Part shown: positions 7,073-12,486 of the stretch, piece after piece
How the letters are laid out: the number at the start of each line of letters is the position of its first letter
Position numbering within the stretch: position 1 is the first letter of the stretch
Origin: Hungatella sp. UBA3402
GTDB taxonomy: Bacteria > Bacillota > Clostridia > Lachnospirales > Lachnospiraceae
Direction of reading: 5' to 3'
Assembly: GCA_002358555.1 (NCBI GenBank)
Contig: DEPC01000036.1
Location: 565-13,068, forward strand
Length of the DNA: 12,504 bases
Translations under genes and position numbers: made by a program
Notes under the pieces: model-generated
What the model saw: only the letters and a program-made list of their open reading frames with translations
The model's database searches: none
Told to the model about the DNA's origin: nothing

Positions 7073-7101
7073 ACTATATGCAATTTACCCCCTTTTGTCA
7101 A
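7073..7101 (-). promoter_or_regulatory. Sigma-A promoter of the Panacea cassette
   Basis: On the minus strand TTGACA (7096-7101) and TATAGT (7073-7078) are 17 nt apart, about 44 nt before the Panacea ATG. The spacer contains a G5 run. The preceding operon ends in a terminator at 7126-7156, so the cassette has its own start. Confidence 0.7.
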
Positions 7102-7117
7102 TAATTTTACTTCTTTT

Positions 7118-7164
7118 TTCTGCACAAAAGGCACGATACCTCTCCGATACCGTGCCTCCACATA
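7118..7164 (-). repeat. Dispersed terminator-containing repeat, copy A
   Basis: About 47 bp closely matching 9502-9549: shared TTCTGCACAAAAG, the two hairpin arms, and GTGCCTCCACATA; only the loop and a few stem positions differ. Homology stops on both sides. The two copies lie after different genes, so a terminator module has been duplicated or exchanged by recombination. Confidence 0.65.
7126..7156 (-). terminator. Rho-independent terminator after the 55-aa gene
   Basis: On the minus strand an 11-bp stem (GGCACGGTATC / GGTATCGTGCC with G-T pairs, 5-nt loop) is followed by TTTTG. It lies 40 nt after the stop of the 55-aa Cys-rich gene and closes the ORF6N operon. Confidence 0.65.
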
Positions 7165-7195
7165 CTCATCTTTTTTACAGGAAATTTTCGAGTTA

Positions 7196-7363
7196 TCAGC
7201 CCTCTAAGGTTCCCTTCATTTTTTCAAATAATTTCTTTGCTTCTTCTTTTTTCATTATATCTTCGCCTTTCAGTTCTCCCAATTCTTCAAGAAGCTTCTT
7301 CATAGACTGACAGGTTTCACACATGCAATACCTCCCACCACAGTCCTTACATGGGGCGTTCAT
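7196..7363 (-). CDS. Small Cys-rich protein, 55 aa
   Basis: A 55-aa frame with a GGGGAG RBS about 8 nt before the ATG. The N-terminal third is MNAPCKDCGGRYCMCETC, with five cysteines at 5, 8, 13, 15 and 18 (CxxC, CxCxxC), a probable zinc-binding knuckle. The rest is a lysine/glutamate-rich helix (residues 19-50), likely coiled coil. It begins 26 nt after the ORF6N gene and ends before a terminator, so the two form an operon. Such small zinc-ribbon proteins are common in phages and plasmids; a DNA- or protein-binding role is only inference. I do not recognise a named family. Confidence 0.65.
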   Translation of the reverse strand: MNAPCKDCGGRYCMCETCQSMKKLLEELGELKGEDIMKKEEAKKLFEKMKGTLEG

Positions 7364-7389
7364 GCCCTCATCTCCCCGAAAATAAGGCT

Positions 7390-7938
7390 CTAAACTAACT
7401 TTTTTCCTTTGTCACTAAGCAGATTGTACACTTCCATTATGTCATCACCTGTGTACTTATTCTCTGCCCTATACACTCCTAGTACAATTCCCCTGTTCAT
7501 TCCCATCCGCCTTACATCTTCCACAGATAGCTCTTGGGGGTTCATAACCAGTTCTGCCTTTCTGGGGGTTAAATCTTTTCGCCTTACAACGAATTCTGTA
7601 CTTTCTTTTGCTCGGAAGTAAAAGTCCACCAGATAATCATAGGCTTCCCATGCTCTGCCGGTGTTCAAGGACTTTGCATGAAGGAGAGCGCCTTTTTCAG
7701 TCCAGAGGTAGAGAACTCTTGCTGTTTTTCCAACAAGGTTACATTTTGTTACCTTGTTTTTAAACAGTTTCAAATCATCACCTGTTAATGATATATAGTG
7801 TTTTCCATCAATAAATCGCCCTCTATTTCTCGTAAAATTTACTTTAATAGTGTCAATAGTTGTTCCATATTCTTCTGCAAGCTGTTTGCTGGTCAGAACT
7901 CTGATGCCGTCCTGCTCGATTACCTGTAAATTTTGCAT
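7390..7938 (-). CDS. ORF6N-domain phage antirepressor-type protein
   Basis: 182 aa. Residues about 5-112 form an ORF6N domain (PF10543): LTSKQLAEEYGTTIDTIKVN, then FTRNRGRFIDGKHYISLTGD, and the hallmark YLWTEKGALLHAKSLNTGRA followed by WEAYDYLVDFYFR. ORF6N proteins belong with the KilA-N/Bro-type phage DNA-binding regulators, usually antirepressors of lysogeny or stress-responsive regulators. Residues 120-182 are a separate charged C-terminal part of unknown function (PQELSVEDVRRMGMNRGIVL). The RBS is AAGGGG about 7 nt before ATG. A hairpin lies in the leader (7968-8012). A degraded second copy of the central domain is found at 9257-9505. Presence of this family is the strongest sign that the region is phage-derived. 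Confidence 0.85.
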   Translation of the reverse strand: MQNLQVIEQDGIRVLTSKQLAEEYGTTIDTIKVNFTRNRGRFIDGKHYISLTGDDLKLFKNKVTKCNLVGKTARVLYLWTEKGALLHAKSLNTGRAWEAYDYLVDFYFRAKESTEFVVRRKDLTPRKAELVMNPQELSVEDVRRMGMNRGIVLGVYRAENKYTGDDIMEVYNLLSDKGKKLV

Positions 7939-7967
7939 AAAATACCCCTTTCAAAAATGTTCTTGAA

Positions 7968-8012
7968 AGAAGCTTCCCTGTGTGTTACAATATTCCATAC
8001 AGGGAAACTTCT
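7968..8012 (-). other. Hairpin in the leader upstream of the ORF6N gene
   Basis: Arms 7968-7981 and 7999-8012 pair over 14 bp with one mismatch and a 17-nt loop. On the minus strand the stem is followed by TTT only, so it could be a weak terminator of the ribbon-helix-helix operon or an attenuator 30 nt before the ORF6N ATG. Confidence 0.45.
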
Positions 8013-8021
8013 CTGTAGCTA

Positions 8022-8067
8022 AAGATTAGCTGTATCGCTCGCCAAAGTGTAATAGCTAATCTTTTTT
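8022..8067 (+). other. Hairpin with T6 tail (plus-strand terminator-like)
   Basis: AAGATTAGCT (8022-8031) and AGCTAATCTT (8054-8063) are perfectly complementary with a 22-nt loop, and T6 (8062-8067) follows on the plus strand. It abuts the stop codon of the ribbon-helix-helix gene. The long loop makes it a poor standard terminator; the arms contain TAGCT motifs that recur upstream of that gene. Confidence 0.4.
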
Positions 8068-8242
8068 AATCTTCGCCTAATTCTTTATCAACGATTTCCT
8101 CAAACCATTCAACTTTTGTCTTACCTTGGGATTTAATTTTTTCTTCAAGTGCTTCTATCTTTTCTCTTTTAAGCATCACATTAAATTGTTTCATGGTCTT
8201 TCTTCGTTCTCTAAAGTATTCAGCTCTACTTTTGTTAGCCAA
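8066..8242 (-). CDS. Ribbon-helix-helix protein, 58 aa, TTG start
   Basis: A 58-aa frame starting at TTG (8240-8242) with an excellent GGAGGG 5-6 nt upstream; an internal ATG at codon 16 lacks an RBS, so TTG is chosen. The basic N-terminus (ANKSRAEYFRERRK) is followed by a strand FNVMLKRE and two helices, EKIEALEEKIKSQGKTK and VEWFEEIVDKEL, the order of a ribbon-helix-helix DNA-binding protein (CopG/Arc/ParD type). Closely similar short proteins are frequent on plasmids, ICEs and phages of Clostridia. RHH proteins usually repress their own operon. The 9-bp word TGTAGCTAA occurs just upstream of the RBS (8257-8265) and again downstream (8014-8022), a possible operator pair. It follows a 34-aa membrane-peptide frame by 19 nt. 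Confidence 0.75.
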   Translation of the reverse strand: MANKSRAEYFRERRKTMKQFNVMLKREKIEALEEKIKSQGKTKVEWFEEIVDKELGED

Positions 8243-8261
8243 TTATATCCCTCCTTTGTAG

Positions 8262-8366
8262 CTAACTACATATGTCAAGTCTTTTACGCAGTTTTTTCAA
8301 AAATTTCCCCAGCAACAGAAAAACACCTGCTGCCGCAAGTGCCAAAAAAATTGTTCTATTAGTCAT
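8262..8366 (-). CDS. Possible 34-aa membrane peptide
   Basis: A 34-aa frame: short N-terminus MTNRT, one hydrophobic helix (IFLALAAAGVFLLLG, residues 6-20) and a strongly basic tail (KFLKKLRKRLDICS). This is the form of small single-span membrane peptides, including some type I toxins and phage-encoded peptides. No strong RBS is visible (only AT-rich sequence before ATG), which lowers confidence. It lies 19 nt before the ribbon-helix-helix gene. A diverged copy of most of its coding sequence (8316-8361) is found at 9210-9257, fused to an ORF6N fragment, showing the segment has been duplicated. Function unknown. Confidence 0.4.
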   Translation of the reverse strand: MTNRTIFLALAAAGVFLLLGKFLKKLRKRLDICS

Positions 8367-8407
8367 ATATCAAATATAATATTTAGAAAAATTGTAGATT
8401 TTCCCGT

Positions 8408-8422
8408 AAGTATAACATACTT
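8408..8422. promoter_or_regulatory. Perfect palindrome between divergent small genes
   Basis: AAGTAT-AAC-ATACTT is a 6+3+6 perfect inverted repeat between the 34-aa frame (starting leftward at 8366) and the plus-strand mini-gene (starting at 8452). This is a good position for an operator, but the evidence is only symmetry and location. Confidence 0.3.
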
Positions 8423-8451
8423 TTATAAAAATCGAGAAAGAAGAGCATTTT

Positions 8452-8598
8452 ATGGACAAAAATTATAAGCATATTGACTAATCTAAACGTATATCTATAA
8501 ATAAAAATACATGTTCTGATTGCTCGAATGAAAATTACTGCACTATGACATTTAATCAAGATGGGGAATGGGCGATTAAATCAAAATTCGGAAACTAG
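8452..8598 (+). pseudogene. Plus-strand Cys-containing mini-gene with in-frame ochre codon
   Basis: The frame starts MDKNYKHID, meets TAA at 8479-8481, then stays in the same frame for 38 codons including TCSDCSNENYCTMTFNQDGE and WAIKSKFGN before TAG at 8596-8598. The spaced cysteines (CxxC, then C after six residues) and natural composition suggest a former protein of about 48 aa. A weak purine-rich AAGAAGAG precedes the ATG. Its stop overlaps the stop of the converging Ntn-hydrolase-like gene at CTAG. It could also begin after the TAA, but no start codon with an RBS is seen there. Function unknown. Confidence 0.35.
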
Positions 8599-9149
8599 AG
8601 TGAAGAATAGAAAATATTTCCATTTACAGATGAATCTATTTTACTAATTTCTGTTATTATGCTTTTCATTCGGAAGATAGGCAAGATATTATCTTTTGCC
8701 ATATAGTCGCTACATATTTTGTTTATAATTCTTCCATCAATCGTTCCGCCTATATTCAAAAATTTGGGTTTGTAGGCAATACCCCTTTGAATTTTGTAAT
8801 TTGTTAAATGGCCGACTATTGATGTAATCATATTCGCCCTAGAATCGCGACCAATTATTATAAATGAAGATTCCAGATAAGCTTTTGTTTCCTCGTCCTG
8901 CATTATAAAATTAACCATATCAAGGAAATCATCAATAAGATAGTATTTTCTGTTCTCTCCCATATTTGATAGGACGCACGACAGAAACATATCTATGTTT
9001 TCCTTTATCCCTGCAAAGCCCATGATGATGTTATCATTAATTTTCAATGTCTTATCATAGTGTTCTGAATACGAACCATCTTCTCCAGCTCTTCCATCAC
9101 TCATTATAATAGCGTTGGTCGGTGTTGCGTATCCTAATACTAAACTCAT
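8595..9149 (-). CDS. Proteasome/HslV-like Ntn-hydrolase candidate, 184 aa
   Basis: An ATG at 9168-9170 is possible, but the ATG at 9147-9149 has GAAGGA about 9 nt upstream and is preferred. The protein then begins M-SLVLGYATPTNAIIMSDGR. After Met removal, Ser is residue 1, Asp is 17 (SDGRA) and Lys is 32 in DKTLKIND, followed by IIMGFAG. That spacing matches the N-terminal nucleophile, Asp17 and Lys33 of proteasome beta/HslV subunits, whose pattern is nucleophile, strand, DGR, K and a GxAG turn. The length fits one Ntn-hydrolase domain. The later part (FIIIGRDS, LNIGGTIDGRIINKICSDYM) is compatible but less diagnostic. No unfoldase gene is nearby. It stands alone among phage-like genes; activity, substrate and even protease function are inference. 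Confidence 0.6.
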   Translation of the reverse strand: MSLVLGYATPTNAIIMSDGRAGEDGSYSEHYDKTLKINDNIIMGFAGIKENIDMFLSCVLSNMGENRKYYLIDDFLDMVNFIMQDEETKAYLESSFIIIGRDSRANMITSIVGHLTNYKIQRGIAYKPKFLNIGGTIDGRIINKICSDYMAKDNILPIFRMKSIITEISKIDSSVNGNIFYSSL

Positions 9150-9202
9150 TCTACATTTTCCTTCTTTCATATTTTCTTACAGTATATCACATTATGCCTG
9201 TA

Positions 9203-9505
9203 TTATCTACAGAAAAAACACCTGCTGTCGCAAGTGCCAGAAGAATTTGTTCTATTATCTTTTCTCCCTACAACGGATTCTGTACTTTCTTTTGCTCGGA
9301 AGTAAAAGTCCACCAGATAATCATAGGCTTCCCATGCTCTGTCTGTGTTCAGGGACTTTGCGTGGAGGAGGGCACCTTTCTCGGTCCAGAGGTAGAGAAT
9401 ACTGACTTTTTTCATGCTATCGCCAATTTAGCGATTTGTTTTAAACCTTCTTAATTCTTCTCCGGCAAGACGTATATAATGTTTTCCCTCTATATACCTG
9501 CTTCT
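9203..9505 (-). pseudogene. Truncated ORF6N gene copy fused to a second repeat
   Basis: Minus-strand frame from about 9499: RYIEGKHYIRLAGEELRRFK, then an in-frame TAA at 9428-9430, then from 9415 ILYLWTEKGALLHAKSLNTD and RAWEAYDYLVDFYFRAKEST. This matches residues 41-122 of the intact ORF6N protein at 7390-7938. The N-terminal 40 residues are missing because the frame begins right at the terminator repeat (9502-9549). After the codons for GRKD (about 9257) similarity to ORF6N ends, and the sequence becomes a diverged copy of the 34-aa membrane-peptide gene (9210-9257). It is therefore a mosaic with a 5' deletion, a nonsense mutation and a foreign 3' end, and is unlikely to make a working protein. 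Confidence 0.75.
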
Positions 9506-9549
9506 GCACAAAAGACACGATACCTTTTCTGATATCGTGCCTCCACATA
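9502..9549 (-). repeat. Dispersed terminator-containing repeat, copy B
   Basis: Second copy of the module at 7118-7164, with the same flanks (TTCTGCACAAAAG and CGTGCCTCCACATA). Its left edge coincides with the 5' truncation point of the ORF6N pseudogene, so it marks a recombination junction. Confidence 0.65.
9510..9541 (-). terminator. Rho-independent terminator after the 79-aa gene
   Basis: On the minus strand an 11-bp stem (GGCACGATATC / GGTATCGTGTC with G-T pairs, 6-nt loop) followed by TTTTG, 20 nt after the stop of the 79-aa gene. It is the terminator part of repeat copy B. Confidence 0.65.
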
Positions 9550-9560
9550 TCTGTTTCCTA

Positions 9561-9800
9561 TTAAATCTGTGCTCCATCATACACATATCCCGTTTCTTCC
9601 CAGAACTTTATCGGCGATATGTAGTAATCATATTGTGTGCTGCCCTCTTTCTTGAATGCCACTCCGAATTTCAAAAATCCAAGTATGATGCCTTGGCGGA
9701 TAAACTGCTGATCCTTTTTCATTACTCTAGCAGCTACCTGTACTGGAACATTTTCACCCGTAAATTCTGGTACTTCTAAATATATTTTATTTCTATCCAT
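9561..9800 (-). CDS. Conserved phage/plasmid hypothetical protein, 79 aa
   Basis: 79 aa with a recognisable recurring pattern: VPEFTGENVPVQVAARVMKK, DQQFIRQGIILGFLKFGVAF and YDYYISPIKFWEETGYVY. Proteins of this kind are common in mobile elements of Clostridia. The alternation of a predicted helix-turn-helix (VAARVMKKDQQFIRQGI) and a small beta wing suggests an excisionase- or MerR-like DNA-binding fold, which is inference. The ATG at 9800 has AGGAGG 9 nt upstream. The SD lies inside the end of a preceding 28-aa frame (stop 9805-9807), so translation is probably coupled. A terminator follows 20 nt after the stop. Function unknown. Confidence 0.7.
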   Translation of the reverse strand: MDRNKIYLEVPEFTGENVPVQVAARVMKKDQQFIRQGIILGFLKFGVAFKKEGSTQYDYYISPIKFWEETGYVYDGAQI

Positions 9801-9804
9801 TTGT

Positions 9805-9961
9805 TCATGTCCTCCTTTCTGCCTTCTCCTTTGCTAATGCTACAAGGATATTTCCTTCTTTTCTTCTATGCTCGTTTTCGGTACAGCTCATGTGTACCGT
9901 CAAGTATCCTCTTCTTTTCTTCTGATACGGAGAAACCATACCTTGTTAGAAAATCAACTAT
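9805..9961 (-). pseudogene. Small gene split over two frames after the Rha-like gene
   Basis: Directly after the Rha-like stop the minus strand reads IVDFLTRYGFSVSEEKKRIL, then DGTHELYRKRA, with no start codon, and stops at TAG 9866-9868. An overlapping frame from ATG 9891 gives 28 aa, MSCTENEHRRKEGNILVALA then KEKAERRT, ending at 9805. Both halves look like natural charged helices, and joined by a frameshift they would form one protein of about 50 aa. The second half carries the RBS of the 79-aa gene. The 28-aa frame might be translated by itself, but its RBS is weak and its ATG sits in the loop of a 7-bp hairpin (9879-9899). Confidence 0.35.
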
Positions 9962-9964
9962 CCT

Positions 9965-10738
9965 TTACACTACGACTGCCAACTGCTTATTCAGCAGAGC
10001 ATCAAATAACTTAAAGCCATAGATAAACCCTTGCATTTCTGCTTCGATTGCCACTCCATAAAGTGCCTCTTCCAGCTTATTACTCTCCTTGACTTTTAAC
10101 TGTGTTGCTTTCATAACCTCATAGAATGTTTGATACTTCTCCGTCAGCTCCGCAATCTCTCTTCCCTCTACTGCCGGCCCTGTGATAAAATGATTAAATA
10201 TATTGCAGTATTCCTCATATTCACTTCGCGGCTTTCCTTGCAGAAGAAACCCACCATCCTCATCAGTTCTTATAGTAACTTTCTTTTCCAAATGAAAATG
10301 TTCTTGGATTGCTTGGTCTAATCTCTTTATACCATCTGCAACGCTCTGGATTCCGCTACCATATCTTGTGACTAATCCTCGATATTCCCTGCAGGCGTTT
10401 TCTGTCATTTCATACATCGGGTACAATTTTCTGTTCTTATGGGAGCAAATAAACGAAGTAAGAAAATACCCTCTCTCCTTTCCATCTGTTTCCTCCGAAC
10501 ACAGGAACTTTGCTATCTGCTTGAATACTGCTGAATGTGGTCTGCCAAGCAAATGTGCCACTTCACGGCTTGTCATAGTCGCTCCCTGTTTTTCTTGCCG
10601 CTTTGGGTTATCTGCTTCTGGAACTTTCAAAACAATCTCCACAATATCACTGGCCGACACATTCCCTGCAATATTCTTGATGCAGGCGGCAACCTTTTCC
10701 GCATCATTAAAACCGATATTCAATCTCACACCACTCAT
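9965..10738 (-). CDS. Rha-family phage regulatory protein
   Basis: 257 aa from the ATG at 10736-10738, chosen because AAAGGAG lies 8 nt upstream; a longer frame to 10843 overlaps the preceding gene and lacks an RBS. The N-terminal 40 residues are a small domain ending SASDIVEIVLKV. Residues about 55-120 match the Rha DNA-binding domain: MTSREVAHLLGRPHSAVFKQ, then YFLTSFICSHKNRKLYPMYE and MTENACREY. The C-terminal half is helical and unassigned. Rha proteins are regulators of temperate phages (pRha of phi-80/P22-like phages). Its start overlaps the stop of the 84-aa gene as ATGA, indicating coupled translation. It is followed by small genes read the same way. Confidence 0.78.
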   Translation of the reverse strand: MSGVRLNIGFNDAEKVAACIKNIAGNVSASDIVEIVLKVPEADNPKRQEKQGATMTSREVAHLLGRPHSAVFKQIAKFLCSEETDGKERGYFLTSFICSHKNRKLYPMYEMTENACREYRGLVTRYGSGIQSVADGIKRLDQAIQEHFHLEKKVTIRTDEDGGFLLQGKPRSEYEEYCNIFNHFITGPAVEGREIAELTEKYQTFYEVMKATQLKVKESNKLEEALYGVAIEAEMQGFIYGFKLFDALLNKQLAVVV

Positions 10739-10989
10739 ACTGCACACTCCTTTCCCAGCAACTTCAACAATGGATGCCAGGGTCTTGCTCCACGCATACG
10801 GCTGATAATTTTTTCCAGGTCGACCTTCTGCCGATCCACCCATTCGTAATCCTCATACTTTCTAGTGTTTCTTTCATTCACTGGTCTATCATGGAACCCA
10901 TCTGTAATCTTGAGCCCCTGACACTCTTTTTCCTCTCTAAAGGCCACATACTGTTTATTACCATGGATGCAATACCCAATAATCTGCAT
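10735..10989 (-). CDS. Hypothetical protein, 84 aa, coupled to the Rha-like gene
   Basis: 84 aa, unrecognised. The first half is probably a small beta fold (MQIIGYCIHGNKQYVAFREE, then CQGLKITDGFHDR); the second half is charged and helical (DYEWVDRQKVDLEKIISRMR) with a PWHPLLKLLG end. The start has a strong GAGGAGGT 7 nt upstream. The frame remains open for 27 more codons upstream, but no start codon is present there. Its last codon overlaps the ATG of the Rha-like gene (ATGA), so the two are an operon and may work together. A regulatory helper role is only a guess. Confidence 0.65.
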   Translation of the reverse strand: MQIIGYCIHGNKQYVAFREEKECQGLKITDGFHDRPVNERNTRKYEDYEWVDRQKVDLEKIISRMRGARPWHPLLKLLGKECAV

Positions 10990-11086
10990 ACACTCTACCT
11001 CCTCATATTGGTTATGAATGGAAATCGGGTACTTAAATTTCGTAATCTCCTTAAATCGACTATCTATCTAGTCAGCAGATCTATTA

Positions 11087-12013
11087 TTACTGTTCTATCT
11101 CCTGTAATTTTTCCAGATGTTCCGTCACATGCTGCAAAGCGTATCTTGCATTTTTAGTCAACTGGCGTTGCCAGCATATATTTCTTGGACTCCAACGGAA
11201 ACCATTACTTTTTAATACCTCCCGTACTTCCGGCTCAGGTTTCCCATCGAAGAAAAGCTGAAGTCTCATATTTTCAGTGTTTTCTACGACCTTAAAAAAC
11301 TTGTTTTCCGTTTCTAGTGTTCCTTTCTCTTTTGTAGCTCTAAGCTCTTTCAGCCGCCCCTCAATTCGGTGGATATTAGCGTTATTATTTTGGAGAGCAT
11401 AGGACGGATAACCGACTCTTCCACAGAAATCTGGCGCTCTCAGTTCCTTTATCTGTTCTTCCGTATATCCCATACCTTTCAACAAACCATCCCCTTTTTC
11501 CATATCTTTCATCCGGATTGCCTTATTTGCCTCTTTCATCCTGGACTGCATGTCTTTCAGATCTTCCAATTTTTTCTCCAGCTTTTCGATAGCATCCTGG
11601 TCCCCAGACAAAATCTGATCCTTTCCGTAGAAAATGCTCTTCATCTTATCGAGTATGCCCTGAATCTCATTGTAAAACTGATGATTTTTCTCCCATGCCT
11701 GGTTCTGTTTCTCTTTCTTCCTCACAGGGAAATTCCCAGCTCCGGAAATCATCACAGATGGACACATACACCCAATATGAATATCCCTGTTTATATACTC
11801 AGCCATCTTCTTTGAATATCGGTCTGCCATACCATATACTCGGTCTGCCTGGTCCGGTCTGGCTTCTACAATCTTTTTAGCCAATTCATAGGCCCGATCA
11901 ACATATCTCTTATACTCCGCTGTCTTGCTCCCCTCTTTGTAATCATAGAATGACATCATATTGTTAGCTGTCTTAGCTGCTGCCTCATTGATGCTATAAT
12001 AAACTTTCTTCAT
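11087..12013 (-). CDS. Conserved phage/plasmid protein, 308 aa
   Basis: 308 aa, no membrane segment. The N-terminal 90 residues are helical (YSINEAAAKTANNMMSFYDY, then RAYELAKKIVEARPDQADRV) and contain a DIHIGCMCPSVMISG stretch. Residues about 95-180 are a long charged coiled coil. The C-terminus has the recognisable sequence LQLFFDGKPEPEVREVLKSN followed by GFRWSPRNICWQRQLTKNA, which recurs at the end of many plasmid and phage proteins, often ones related to antirestriction or large polyvalent proteins. The role is unknown. The start is supported by TAGGAG about 8 nt upstream. It lies between the 99-aa-type gene and the Rha operon on the same strand, 97 nt before the 84-aa gene. Confidence 0.75.
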   Translation of the reverse strand: MKKVYYSINEAAAKTANNMMSFYDYKEGSKTAEYKRYVDRAYELAKKIVEARPDQADRVYGMADRYSKKMAEYINRDIHIGCMCPSVMISGAGNFPVRKKEKQNQAWEKNHQFYNEIQGILDKMKSIFYGKDQILSGDQDAIEKLEKKLEDLKDMQSRMKEANKAIRMKDMEKGDGLLKGMGYTEEQIKELRAPDFCGRVGYPSYALQNNNANIHRIEGRLKELRATKEKGTLETENKFFKVVENTENMRLQLFFDGKPEPEVREVLKSNGFRWSPRNICWQRQLTKNARYALQHVTEHLEKLQEIEQ

Positions 12014-12150
12014 TATGTTATCTCCTATCTTCTACATATCAAATAGCTTCTCTTTATATTCTTAGAGAGAACACTTTATATTTTCTCATTTTTGAATATT
12101 CATTGTTTGTTTATTACTCATTTGCGAGAAAATAAGGTAAAAAAATATAC

Positions 12151-12435
12151 CTATCTCCAATCCAACTCTCTAAGCTCCTGTGCTTTCTCTTCATATCCAT
12201 TACTTTCAAGCAACCAAATATCAAACTGCACTGCTGCATCCTCAAATTCAAATCCGCAATCATTGAGGTTATACACTTCATCAACTACTTCATTAACCAT
12301 TCGGTTGTTGCCACTTACGACCATAGCTGTTACAATACTATTCACTTTCATCTGGCCTAACCTCCAAGCTGATGAATCCATATCGTAACTATCTCTCTCA
12401 TTCAAAGCTACTCTGTAATCTTTCATGCTATACAT
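12151..12435 (-). CDS. Hypothetical protein, 94 aa
   Basis: 94 aa from the ATG at 12433-12435, which has GGAGG 8 nt upstream; a TTG start at 12450 would overlap that SD and is rejected. Acidic and mostly helical: MYSMKDYRVALNERDSYDMD, WRLGQMKVNSIVTAMVVSGN, and an EDAAVQFDIWLLESNGYEEK end. No family recognised. Its acidity and size are compatible with an anti-restriction or DNA-mimic-type accessory protein, but nothing specific supports that. It has its own -10 box upstream and is the first gene of the minus-strand series within the window. Confidence 0.65.
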   Translation of the reverse strand: MYSMKDYRVALNERDSYDMDSSAWRLGQMKVNSIVTAMVVSGNNRMVNEVVDEVYNLNDCGFEFEDAAVQFDIWLLESNGYEEKAQELRELDWR

Positions 12436-12480
12436 AATTCTTACCTCCAAGTATTTTATTTGGTATTTGGTTATGTATAT

Positions 12481-12486
12481 ATTATA
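12481..12486 (-). promoter_or_regulatory. Probable -10 box of the 94-aa gene
   Basis: Perfect TATAAT on the minus strand 45 nt before the ATG. The matching -35 box would lie at or beyond the window edge and cannot be judged. Confidence 0.4.

Noticed and set aside
9115..9454. Plus-strand frames of 96 and 110 aa
   Set aside because: They are antisense to the ORF6N pseudogene and the Ntn-hydrolase start, with Cys/Phe/Tyr-rich composition typical of shadows.
5547..9505. Stop-codon reassignment to explain in-frame TAG and TAA codons
   Set aside because: Different stops (TAA and TAG) interrupt different genes, while intact neighbours use TAA, TAG and TGA as normal ends; gene decay is simpler.
10739..10843. 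Longer N-terminus for the Rha-like protein
   Set aside because: It fully overlaps the 84-aa gene in another frame and lacks an RBS; the ATG at 10738 has AAAGGAG at proper spacing.
12014..12150. Intergenic stretch before the 308-aa gene
   Set aside because: AT-rich with no convincing promoter, RNA or reading frame; nothing could be supported.
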